DNA of 5,489 nucleotides from an uncultured Aquabacterium sp. (GTDB lineage: Bacteria > Pseudomonadota > Gammaproteobacteria > Burkholderiales > Burkholderiaceae_C): positions 1 through 5,489 of the forward strand of contig CALAKR010000398.1 of NCBI GenBank assembly GCA_937923225.1, read 5' to 3'. Positions 1 through 4,765 of the stretch are shown here, one piece after another; within the stretch, counting starts at the first letter, position 1, and each line of letters opens with the position of its first letter. The notes below the pieces were generated by a model. That model was not told where the DNA came from. It ran no database searches and was given only the letters and a program-made list of their open reading frames with translations. The position numbers were made by a program, and so were the translations under genes.

Positions 1-110
1 CCGCTGTGCAGGGCGCCATCGTCCTTCAGGCGCTGGGTCCACTCGGACAGGATCTCGGCCTCGTGGGCGGTGAGAAGCTTGGATACGACCTGGCTGCCTG
101 CCTTGACCAT
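1..110 (-). CDS. N-terminal fragment of a probable RsbR-type (RsbRD_N/STAS) regulatory protein
   Basis: Reading the minus strand from the ATG at 110-108 gives 36 codons without a stop before the gene runs off the left edge. The visible protein has a short polar leader, then an amphipathic stretch around residues 10-28 with LLTAHEAEILSEWTQRL. This pattern (a leucine pair, a conserved acidic 'E-ILxxW' and a following helix) is what I associate with the N-terminal RsbRD_N domain of RsbR-like stress regulators, which usually carry a STAS domain at the C-terminus. The STAS part would lie outside the window, so the identification rests on one helix pair. A GGAG Shine-Dalgarno sequence lies 8 bases before the ATG on the minus strand, which supports this start. 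The gene is divergent from the YkgJ-family gene at 411. It could instead be another protein with a similar helical sensor domain. Confidence 0.5.
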   Translation of the reverse strand, partial: MVKAGSQVVSKLLTAHEAEILSEWTQRLKDDGALHS

Positions 111-120
111 GGGGAATGCT

Positions 121-137
121 CCGCTCTTGTTGAGCGG
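121..137 (-). promoter_or_regulatory. Hairpin abutting the ribosome binding site of the left-edge gene
   Basis: CCGCTC and GAGCGG form a perfect 6-bp inverted repeat with a 5-base loop. On the minus-strand transcript the 3' arm GAGCGG runs directly into the GGAG ribosome binding site of the gene starting at 110, so a folded leader would hold part of that site. A direct repeat, GCGGTCA at 134-140 and 150-156 (16 bp apart), overlaps the outer arm. It could be an operator pair. Function is inferred; only the repeats are seen. Confidence 0.35.
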
Positions 138-200
138 TCATTCTAGAGGGCGGTCAGGGCTGATTTAGCCGTTTTGGACGGTTGATGAACACAAATACTT

Positions 201-250
201 TCGCTTGTGAGGGGAGGTAGCGACGGCTTGTAGGGGGCGACCTACAAGCG
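201..250. repeat. Inverted-repeat cluster with two competing stems
   Basis: GCTTGTAGG (226-234) and CCTACAAGC (241-249) form a perfect 9-bp stem with a 6-base loop. The same downstream arm (241-250) can also pair with the upstream sequence 202-212, CGCTTGT-G-AGG, giving 10 pairs with one bulged G. The two pairings exclude each other. A third short stem, TCGCT (201-205) with AGCGA (219-223), lies inside the upstream part. No run of T follows on either strand, so it is not a typical intrinsic terminator. It lies about 160 bp before the YkgJ-family gene and about 25 bp after the stop of the possible small peptide gene on the minus strand. Confidence 0.5.
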
Positions 251-274
251 GTGTATTTCAAGGTATTTGGCTGC

Positions 275-370
275 TCAGTTGCCGAAGACGAAAAGCGTAA
301 ACAGCAGTATCCCCACCCCGATGCCATAACGGCGGATGTTACGCTTCGAACGGCGGTGCAAGACCGCCAT
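275..370 (-). CDS. Possible 31-residue single-span membrane peptide
   Basis: On the minus strand an ATG at 370-368 opens 31 codons ending in TGA at 277-275. The peptide starts with a strongly basic segment (residues 5-14 are HRRSKRNIRR), followed by a hydrophobic segment (residues 15-30, YGIGVGILLFTLFVFG). This is the layout of a small inner-membrane protein with a cytoplasmic positive end. Third codon positions are mostly G or C, as in the neighbouring genes. The start is fixed: an in-frame TGA lies five codons upstream and no other start codon intervenes. Against it, no Shine-Dalgarno sequence is visible, so it would have to be leaderless or weakly translated, and its promoter would overlap the start of the YkgJ-family gene. 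I do not recognise a family. Confidence 0.35.
   Translation of the reverse strand: MAVLHRRSKRNIRRYGIGVGILLFTLFVFGN
352..368. repeat. Perfect 6-bp inverted repeat upstream of the YkgJ-family gene
   Basis: GGCGGT (352-357) and ACCGCC (363-368) pair perfectly around a 5-base loop, about 42 bp before the ATG at 411. It lies in the untranslated leader of that gene if transcription starts upstream, and in the first codons of the possible minus-strand peptide. Its role is unknown; it may only reflect high GC content. Confidence 0.3.
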
Positions 371-396
371 TAAGGATGGATGAGATCACCAACCAC

Positions 397-401
397 AAGG
401 A
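397..401 (+). promoter_or_regulatory. Ribosome binding site of the YkgJ-family gene
   Basis: AAGGA lies 9 bases before the ATG at 411 and fixes that start. Another ATG at 401 is in a different frame and has no such site. Confidence 0.7.
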
Positions 402-410
402 TGACTCGCA

Positions 411-1004
411 ATGAGCGACGACGATAATCACGAGGCTGCCAAAGCGCGCTCGCGCGAATTTCACCAGGCACGGCCAAAAGAACTCGTGCTGGAGGCTGAA
501 CTTCTGCCTCAGAAAATCCTGGAAATGAATGCGAAGCCAATGATTCGCATCAACCCCATCCTTGATCTCGCTGACAAATTTTCAAGGGCCGCAGGGCCCT
601 ACGTTGCCTGCAAACAAGGGTGCAGCCATTGTTGCCACATTGAAGTCGGCATTACCGGCGTTGAAGCCATGTTGCTCGCCAGCAAGATCGGGGTGCAGCC
701 CGCCAAAGTCACCCCATCCAAAACCAAGCGCACCTACGGCTACAACACCCCGTGCACTTTCTTGCGCAACAATGAATGCTCGATCTATGAGCATAGGCCA
801 TTTGCTTGCCGAAATCACGCAAGTTTCGAGTCGAGTGAAGATCCTTGCAGGCTGACAGACAGCGATGGAAATCCCAGGGTCGGGACGGTCATCACCCCGA
901 ATTTCCCTGGCATCAGAGATGCGCTCAACGTCGTGTTCAAGCTCGTTGGCAAAACCAACTATGCTGACATTCGAGACTATTTCCCGGCCGGAACTGGGCG
1001 GTGA
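411..1004 (+). CDS. YkgJ family cysteine cluster protein (CxxCxxCC, zinc/iron-chelating type)
   Basis: The 197-residue protein belongs to the YkgJ/UPF0153 family (PF03692), small proteins thought to bind a zinc ion or an iron centre through clustered cysteines; the biochemical role of most members is unknown. The diagnostic cluster is seen at Cys67, Cys71, Cys74 and Cys75 (CKQGCSHCC). It is followed by Cys115, Cys123 and Cys133 in the typical 'C-FL--N-CSIYEHRPFACR' arrangement, and Cys146. The first 60 residues are charged and helical and probably an extension specific to this subgroup. There is no signal peptide or membrane segment, so it should be cytoplasmic. The gene stands alone on the plus strand, divergent from the RsbR-like gene and convergent with the monooxygenase, whose stop is 39 bp away. 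The family call is firm; the function is not. Confidence 0.9.
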   Translation: MSDDDNHEAAKARSREFHQARPKELVLEAELLPQKILEMNAKPMIRINPILDLADKFSRAAGPYVACKQGCSHCCHIEVGITGVEAMLLASKIGVQPAKVTPSKTKRTYGYNTPCTFLRNNECSIYEHRPFACRNHASFESSEDPCRLTDSDGNPRVGTVITPNFPGIRDALNVVFKLVGKTNYADIRDYFPAGTGR

Positions 1005-1024
1005 TGAGCCCACACCTCGTCGTT

Positions 1025-1056
1025 ATCCAGCACAGGTCACCGATCACGGGCTGGAT
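1025..1056. terminator. Weak hairpin between two convergent genes
   Basis: ATCCAGC (1025-1031) and GCTGGAT (1050-1056) form a 7-bp inverted repeat around an 18-base loop, in the gap between the YkgJ-family stop and the end of the monooxygenase gene; the right arm overlaps the last codons of the latter. The position suits a shared bidirectional terminator, but there is no T run and the loop is long, so this is tentative. Confidence 0.2.
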
Positions 1057-2132
1057 GCGAGAGGCGCGCACAGCGCCTTGACCCGCCCAATCAGCTGCTC
1101 ACCCACCCGGATCGACTCCTCCCGGTACGGCGTGTCCGACAGGATGAAGTGCGTGATGCCCAGCCGCTGATACGCCGCCAAGGCCTGCGCCACCTCGTCA
1201 TGCGAGCCCACCAGCCAAGTGGTGGCCGCACCACCGCCGCCGACCTTCCCAGGTTTCGTGTACAGGCAGGTGTCCAGTACATCCCCACGTTCAGCCAGAT
1301 CGAGCAGGCGCTTTTGCCCCACTGCCGCAGCCGTGTGCCAGTTGGCGATCCAGTCCTGCCCATGCTTGGCAAAGTGATCCACCTTTTCTTCGGCCACGGC
1401 CCAGGCCTCTTCGCTGGTGTCCCGCACGACGGTGGTGATACGCAGCCCGAACTCCAGCGGCCTCGCACGCTCTGCCTTGGCGGCGAGCTTCTTGAGCCGT
1501 GCGATGCGTTCCTCGATCCCGGCCAGTGGCTCTCCCCAGAACAGCTGCACATCGGCCTCTGCCGCCCCGGTGCACTCGGCCGCTTCGGACGCCCCACCAA
1601 AGAACAGGGTGGGGTGCACGCGCTGCCCATTCACATAAGGGCGTGGCGTTATGGAGGCGTTCTCGACACCGTAGTGCTCGCCCCTGAAGGTGACGCGCTC
1701 TTCGGTCCACAGCCTGCGCACCAGCCGCATGAACTCCGCGGTACGCGCGTAGCGGGCCGGTTGATCCACCTCGGTGTCGCCATAGGCGAGCGGGTTGTCC
1801 TGCCCGGTGACGATGTTGACCAGCAGGCGGCCCTGGCTCAGCGCATCGGCGGTGGCGGCCGCCGTGGCGAACTGCGCGGGTGACCAATACCCAGGGCGTA
1901 CCGCCACGATGGGTTGCAACGTTGTGGTGCGGGCCAGCAGTGCTGTGGCCACCACGAAGGCATCCGGCCGGCCCCAGCCGGCGCCGATGAGCGCGCCTGT
2001 CCAGCCGCCTTGCTCAACACTGTGGGCGATGGCTGTGGAGTGGTCCAGGCTGCCCCAGCCTTCGGCATTGGTGTCACCACGGTGGCCTGGCTGGATGACG
2101 TTGGGGATGTACCAATGGAAGTCGATCGGCAT
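1044..2132 (-). CDS. LLM class flavin-dependent oxidoreductase, SsuD-like alkanesulfonate monooxygenase family
   Basis: The 362-residue protein fits the bacterial luciferase-like family (PF00296) end to end and is closest in pattern to SsuD (about 380 residues), which uses FMNH2 from a partner reductase and O2 to release sulfite from alkanesulfonates. Shared stretches include WYIP near residue 7, the long segment from YARTAEFMRLVRRLW (128-142), FFGGASEAA (177-185), WGEP (199-202), EFGLR (227-231), VGQKR (271-275) and RVGEQL (342-347). Aligned by eye with my memory of E. coli SsuD, Arg226 is kept (Arg231), but Cys54 becomes Arg55, His228 becomes Thr233 and Tyr331 becomes Thr334, so the substrate may not be a classical alkanesulfonate. 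No flavin reductase or sulfonate transporter genes are in the window. No convincing Shine-Dalgarno sequence precedes the ATG. It is probably a cytoplasmic, single-gene unit. Confidence 0.85.
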   Translation of the reverse strand: MPIDFHWYIPNVIQPGHRGDTNAEGWGSLDHSTAIAHSVEQGGWTGALIGAGWGRPDAFVVATALLARTTTLQPIVAVRPGYWSPAQFATAAATADALSQGRLLVNIVTGQDNPLAYGDTEVDQPARYARTAEFMRLVRRLWTEERVTFRGEHYGVENASITPRPYVNGQRVHPTLFFGGASEAAECTGAAEADVQLFWGEPLAGIEERIARLKKLAAKAERARPLEFGLRITTVVRDTSEEAWAVAEEKVDHFAKHGQDWIANWHTAAAVGQKRLLDLAERGDVLDTCLYTKPGKVGGGGAATTWLVGSHDEVAQALAAYQRLGITHFILSDTPYREESIRVGEQLIGRVKALCAPLASSP

Positions 2133-2150
2133 GGCTCAAGCTGGCAGGGG

Positions 2151-2185
2151 CAACAAGGGCAGCGCTTCACAACAAGAACCGCTGC
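2151..2185 (-). promoter_or_regulatory. Repeats in the leader of the monooxygenase gene
   Basis: GCAGCG (2159-2164) and CGCTGC (2180-2185) are a 6-bp inverted repeat with a 15-base spacer, 27 to 53 bp before the start codon at 2132. CAACAAG occurs as a direct repeat at 2151-2157 and 2170-2176, 19 bp apart. Either could be an operator or a leader hairpin. No clear -35/-10 promoter was found nearby. Confidence 0.25.
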
Positions 2186-2224
2186 TATCCCAGAAACTTT
2201 AGGAGCAGGTGCCTTTCACGTCAT

Positions 2225-2250
2225 CTCATAGATTCGCATTTGCTTATGAG
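2225..2250. promoter_or_regulatory. CTCATA-N14-TATGAG dyad between the membrane-protein and monooxygenase genes
   Basis: Perfect 6-bp arms (2225-2230 and 2245-2250) begin 20 bp apart, about two helical turns, in a locally AT-richer stretch. The spacing suits a dimeric transcription factor site upstream of the monooxygenase gene. It lies about 16 bp past the membrane-protein stop, so a weak terminator is an alternative, though no T run follows. Confidence 0.25.
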
Positions 2251-2265
2251 GAAAATACCGGCACA

Positions 2266-2724
2266 TCACTGGCAATGTGGTTGGAGTACAGGCACGGGAT
2301 CAAGCCCCCATGAAGCCGATGTCATGCCGAGGATGGCGTAAGCCATCACCATGAAGCCGAACACGGCCTGCAGGCCGAACAGTGCATTGAATGCCAGGGT
2401 GAAGCGCACCAGCCGCCCTGAGCGCTCATCGTCGTTGATGAACAGCTGCGCCTGTGGCGTGCGATTCAGCTCTTGAACCTTGAGGCCGCTCTTCGCCAAG
2501 TGAAGAAGCCGGCGGCATCGGCTGTCCACCACCATGAAGGTCAAGGACAGGATCACCACGAAGCCGCCGAGCAACAAGAGCACCAAGGCGTGCGAACAAC
2601 GGTCGAAGGCCGTGAACACGCCGCCATTGGCGAAGATCGAAAAGGCCACGAAAAAGTTGAAGGTCTTCAGCCGCTGATCGGCGTTGAACTTCCAATGTTC
2701 AAGCAGGTACTGGTCGTCAGGCAT
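2266..2724 (-). CDS. Uncharacterised three-helix membrane protein
   Basis: The 152-residue protein has a polar N-terminus (HWKFNADQRLKTFNFF, residues 10-25) leading straight into a first hydrophobic span (about 22-40). A second span follows at about 45-66, then a soluble basic and acidic loop of about 40 residues with DDERSGR (98-104), then a third span at about 112-134 and a short tail. There is no signal peptide beyond the first span, so it is an inner-membrane protein. I have an impression that the N-terminal motif recurs in small hypothetical membrane proteins of proteobacteria but know no function. The start is fixed by an in-frame TAG four codons upstream of the ATG. No good Shine-Dalgarno sequence is seen (a GAGG is about 19 bases away). 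It is separated by more than 400 bp from the gene upstream, so it has its own promoter or belongs to no operon. Confidence 0.7.
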   Translation of the reverse strand: MPDDQYLLEHWKFNADQRLKTFNFFVAFSIFANGGVFTAFDRCSHALVLLLLGGFVVILSLTFMVVDSRCRRLLHLAKSGLKVQELNRTPQAQLFINDDERSGRLVRFTLAFNALFGLQAVFGFMVMAYAILGMTSASWGLDPVPVLQPHCQ

Positions 2725-3152
2725 GCGGGGGTTCTACGCAGGCCTCATGTCAGTGCCATGCCCGGCCGATGGCTCTAACGGCCCATGGGGGCTGAGCAAC
2801 GGCCGCCTCAGCACCACGTAAGCCTCACCAGAATGGCTTGGCCTCACCGAGTTGCTGGAGGCGCTGCTCGCAGTGCGAAGCGGTGTGAGCCTGATGGGCT
2901 GTTAGCCAGCCCACGCCGAACCAGGCGCGGGCGTCAATGTTTTCAGGAAATGGGCTACATGCTGGTGCCCGAACAGCGGCACAGCGCTGGCTTGTGTTGG
3001 ATCTCGACTTCAACGCCAGTTCCACCTCGCTCAGGGCGAGTTCGCGGCCATGCGCTCGAATGAGGCCTTTGTCGAACGCGATCTCGACGGCGTCAGCCTT
3101 CAGCTGGCGCGTGTGGTGGCGCCGGGACCAGACTTGATGTCCGGATCGACGA
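2725..3152. other. 428-bp stretch without an intact gene
   Basis: Short open frames on both strands (for example 2785-3063 plus and 2825-3025 minus) have no recognisable product, no ribosome binding site and mutually contradict each other. The left part contains the inverted-repeat element at 2775-2905. The right part, from about 3005, reads like coding sequence on the plus strand but has no beginning. I see no promoter or clear terminator for the DUF1989 operon here. The stretch looks like scar DNA from past insertion or gene loss. Confidence 0.5.
2775..2905 (-). repeat. 131-bp element bounded by 12-bp inverted repeats, faintly attC-like
   Basis: The ends are CTAACGGCCCAT (2775-2786) and ATGGGCTGTTAG (2894-2905), inverted repeats with one mismatch in 12. 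After a small internal loop, GGCT (2790-2793) can pair with AGCC (2888-2891). Inside are a 6-bp hairpin (GCTGAG 2791-2796 with CTCAGC 2807-2812) and a short TCGC/GCGA stem (2868-2878). The TAAC...GTTA ends, the length and the internal stems recall integron attC sites, and on the minus strand the right-hand core would be GTTAGAG, six of seven positions of GTTRRRY. A canonical unpaired spacer between the outer and inner boxes is absent. A MITE-like element or a structured RNA are alternatives. No flanking target duplication is seen. Confidence 0.4.
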
Positions 3153-3163
3153 CTAGAAAATGA
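3005..3163 (+). pseudogene. Possible 3' end of a decayed plus-strand gene
   Basis: From about 3005 to the TGA at 3161-3163 one plus-strand frame reads as a convincing protein tail (GEFAAMRSNEAFVERDLDGV followed by LQLARVVAPGPDL), with strong G/C preference at third positions. Upstream of about 3000 this frame turns into cysteine- and tryptophan-rich nonsense, while other frames look better, as expected if frameshifts have broken the gene. The only in-frame ATG with reasonable sequence after it is at 3050, which would leave 37 residues. The end overlaps the last 11 bp of the DUF1989 gene, tail to tail. I do not recognise the protein. Chance coding-like composition in GC-rich DNA is possible. 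Confidence 0.3.
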
Positions 3164-3770
3164 CGTAGTCGATGGGCTTGAAGCTGCCGTTGTTGGACCC
3201 TTCGGCCGAACACGCTGTCAGGCCGCAGATCAGATCCATCTCTGCGCGCAGTTCAATGTAGTCGCCAGCCTTGGAGGTCGGTACATCCACGCTGAGGCGC
3301 CCGCCTTCATGGATGTTGACGTTCATGAAGATGTTGAACGTGGTGCCGATCCGTGTCGAGTCGATGCCGAAAGGCTCCAGCGCCAGACGCAGGTTCTCGA
3401 AGCAACTGGGGTGGTGGCCCACATGCTTGTAGAGAATCTTGAACATCTCCGGGCTGCAGGGCGTCAGCAGGAAATCGTGCTTCCTGACCGTATCCTTGAT
3501 GATGGTGAACATCACCTGGCTGTCATTCGAATACAGCGGGTCCCCTTCCGTCAGGTAAATCTTGCTGGCGTAGTCCAGGCTTCGCCCGGAAGACAGTGCA
3601 CAGCCGAAGTCGCCTTGCTTGACGGCGAAGAGATCGGCCACCTGCTCCCCCATCGGGTCAATCACGCGCAGCACCTGCCCCTTGCGCAACGCGAAGGCCG
3701 TGCCGCTTTGCGGCGGGATGCGTGTGGTCTTCCTGTCGATGACGTCGATGTCGGCGAATGTGTCGATCAT
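3153..3770 (-). CDS. DUF1989 / urea carboxylase-associated family protein
   Basis: The 205-residue protein is a full-length DUF1989 member (PF09347). Family hallmarks are all present: VIDPMGEQVADLF (36-48), SGRSLDY (61-67), YLTEGDPLYSN (72-82), HDFLLTPCSPEMF (98-110), HPSCFENL (120-127), TTFNIFMNV (143-151), AGDYIELRAEMDLI (168-181) and LTACSAEGSNNGSFKPI (184-200). His98, Cys105, Cys123 and Cys187 are candidate metal-binding or catalytic residues. Two paralogues of this family, CgdA and CgdB, form carboxyguanidine deiminase in the guanidine degradation pathway; others sit beside urea carboxylase. Here there is only one copy and no carboxylase nearby. The start overlaps the stop of the YqcI/YcgG gene (ATGA at 3767-3770), and a strong GAGGGGG lies 7 bases before the ATG, so the two are translated as a unit. 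Probably a cytoplasmic hydrolase; the substrate is unknown. Confidence 0.88.
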   Translation of the reverse strand: MIDTFADIDVIDRKTTRIPPQSGTAFALRKGQVLRVIDPMGEQVADLFAVKQGDFGCALSSGRSLDYASKIYLTEGDPLYSNDSQVMFTIIKDTVRKHDFLLTPCSPEMFKILYKHVGHHPSCFENLRLALEPFGIDSTRIGTTFNIFMNVNIHEGGRLSVDVPTSKAGDYIELRAEMDLICGLTACSAEGSNNGSFKPIDYVIF

Positions 3771-3784
3771 GCTGTGTCCCCCTC
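3767..3784 (-). promoter_or_regulatory. Stop-start overlap and ribosome binding site coupling the operon pair
   Basis: On the minus strand the TGA of the YqcI/YcgG gene and the ATG of the DUF1989 gene share the sequence ATGA (3767-3770). A GAGGGGG ribosome binding site (plus-strand 3778-3784) lies 7 bases before the ATG, inside the last codons of the upstream gene. This arrangement supports translational coupling and matched production of the two proteins. Confidence 0.75.
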
Positions 3785-4690
3785 GTGGGCATGGTGCTGG
3801 AAAGGGCAGCGCCAGTCAGTCGGGACGGCGCGTCCCGAGTATTGGCGGGCCTCGGATGTGGTGCCGAAATCGTCCAACATGGGGTTCATGGTGCCTTGGC
3901 TGGCGACGTCACGTGCGCGTATGGCCTTTTGCAGTTGGGTGTACTTGCCGTTGAGGCGCAGGGTTTCGAACTGATCGTGGCCGTTGAACACCAGGTAGGC
4001 TTCGCTCGCAGTGCGTCGAGCCATGCGTGAGGCGCTGGGGTTCAAGCCGACCACGTAGAACGCTCGCCCCCCGATGCTGAAGGAGAACTTGGGGCTGCCA
4101 GGATCCTTGCTCACGTTCTGGTCCCACTCGAAGTACTGGGCGTCCACGGTGTGCATGGCCTGCAGCTGGCGCCACAGCAGGCTCTCGAAATGCGCTTCGG
4201 TCAGGATCTGTGGGCCCCGGAACGCAGCAATGAAGCTGGTGAAGGGCTGGCTGCCCGACGCGAACTCGTGGCTGAACTCGTACAGGTCGTGGCACAGGCC
4301 CATCGCGGCTTCACGCGTGCCCAGGGCGTCGTAGATGCCCAGGCGGTAGGTCTTCCTGTTGAGCACGGAGCGCGCGGCCACGCACGCGAAATCGGCGCCC
4401 ATCAGCTTGCTGACCAAGCGGTTGTGGATGGCTGTGGCATCCGCCGGGCAGGCGCGCCCGGGCGTCAATTCACGCTGCAGTCCGCCGACCTCAGGGACCA
4501 GGTAGCAGCTGTGGGATGCTGCCTGGGCGTCATCGTGCAGCGGGTTCCATGGGCGGACGGCTGTCGTCCAGGGTGGAGGGACTTCGAATCCGGGGTTGGG
4601 TTGAATGCGGGGGCAGTCTGTTCGATTTGTGGTCTGCGTGGCGGCTGACATGGGGTGACGATGGTTGACGACGATGCCATCCATTGGCAT
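3767..4690 (-). CDS. YqcI/YcgG family protein, probable heme-dependent N-hydroxylase relative
   Basis: The protein (307 residues from the first ATG) belongs to the YqcI/YcgG family (PF08892). Conserved blocks are FACVAARSVLNRKTYRLGIY (101-120), LYEFSHEF (136-143), LLWRQLQAMH (171-180), a WDQNVSKDPGSP segment (189-200), FSFSIGGRAFYVVGLNPSAS (202-221), FNGHDQFE (235-242), LQKAIRARD (253-261), and NPMLDDFG...SEARQYSGR (269-287) with WRCPF (293-297) near the end. Studied relatives hydroxylate guanidino nitrogens using heme: GntA of guanitoxin biosynthesis and, as I recall, DcsA of D-cycloserine biosynthesis. The heme ligand cannot be assigned by eye. The start is uncertain: ATGs at 4690, 4684 and 4651 are in frame and none has a good ribosome binding site; the family-like sequence begins near residue 90, so 4651 (residue 14) is equally possible. 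It overlaps the DUF1989 gene downstream by 4 bp. Confidence 0.85.
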   Translation of the reverse strand: MPMDGIVVNHRHPMSAATQTTNRTDCPRIQPNPGFEVPPPWTTAVRPWNPLHDDAQAASHSCYLVPEVGGLQRELTPGRACPADATAIHNRLVSKLMGADFACVAARSVLNRKTYRLGIYDALGTREAAMGLCHDLYEFSHEFASGSQPFTSFIAAFRGPQILTEAHFESLLWRQLQAMHTVDAQYFEWDQNVSKDPGSPKFSFSIGGRAFYVVGLNPSASRMARRTASEAYLVFNGHDQFETLRLNGKYTQLQKAIRARDVASQGTMNPMLDDFGTTSEARQYSGRAVPTDWRCPFQHHAHEGDTA

Positions 4691-4765
4691 TCGGCATACC
4701 AGTCAGCCACCACTGACGGCCGCCGCCAGCGTTGTCCCACAGCAGGATGGCCGCTTGTCTTTCAG
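4691..4765 (-). promoter_or_regulatory. 75-bp gap upstream of the YqcI/YcgG gene
   Basis: This gap separates the histidine kinase stop from the operon pair. It contains GTCAG (4702-4706) and CTGAC (4713-4717), a 5-bp stem with a 6-base loop; CAGTCAG recurs at 4700-4706 and 4763-4769. No convincing promoter boxes or terminator are seen, so the operon may be read through from the kinase gene or start inside it. Confidence 0.25.

Noticed and set aside
226..249. The 9-bp stem as an intrinsic terminator
   Set aside because: No run of T follows on either strand, so it was listed as a repeat instead.
582..1013. A 143-residue minus-strand open frame opposite the YkgJ-family gene
   Set aside because: It is antisense to the clear cysteine-cluster protein and shows no recognisable motifs.
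1149..1883. A 244-residue plus-strand open frame opposite the monooxygenase gene
   Set aside because: It mirrors the strongly supported minus-strand gene, has no family resemblance, and is the kind of long antisense frame expected in GC-rich DNA.
2785..3063. Open frames at 2785-3063 (plus) and 2825-3025 (minus) as genuine small genes
   Set aside because: They overlap each other, lack ribosome binding sites and family resemblance, and the plus one begins inside the inverted-repeat element.
3309..3974. A 221-residue plus-strand open frame opposite the DUF1989 and YqcI/YcgG genes
   Set aside because: It crosses the junction of two well-supported minus-strand genes and has no domain of its own.
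4691..4765. A guanidine riboswitch ahead of the guanidino-type operon
   Set aside because: I looked for the paired ACGR-loop stems of the class II type and other guanidine motifs; only a weak 5-bp stem is present and the gap is too short for class I.
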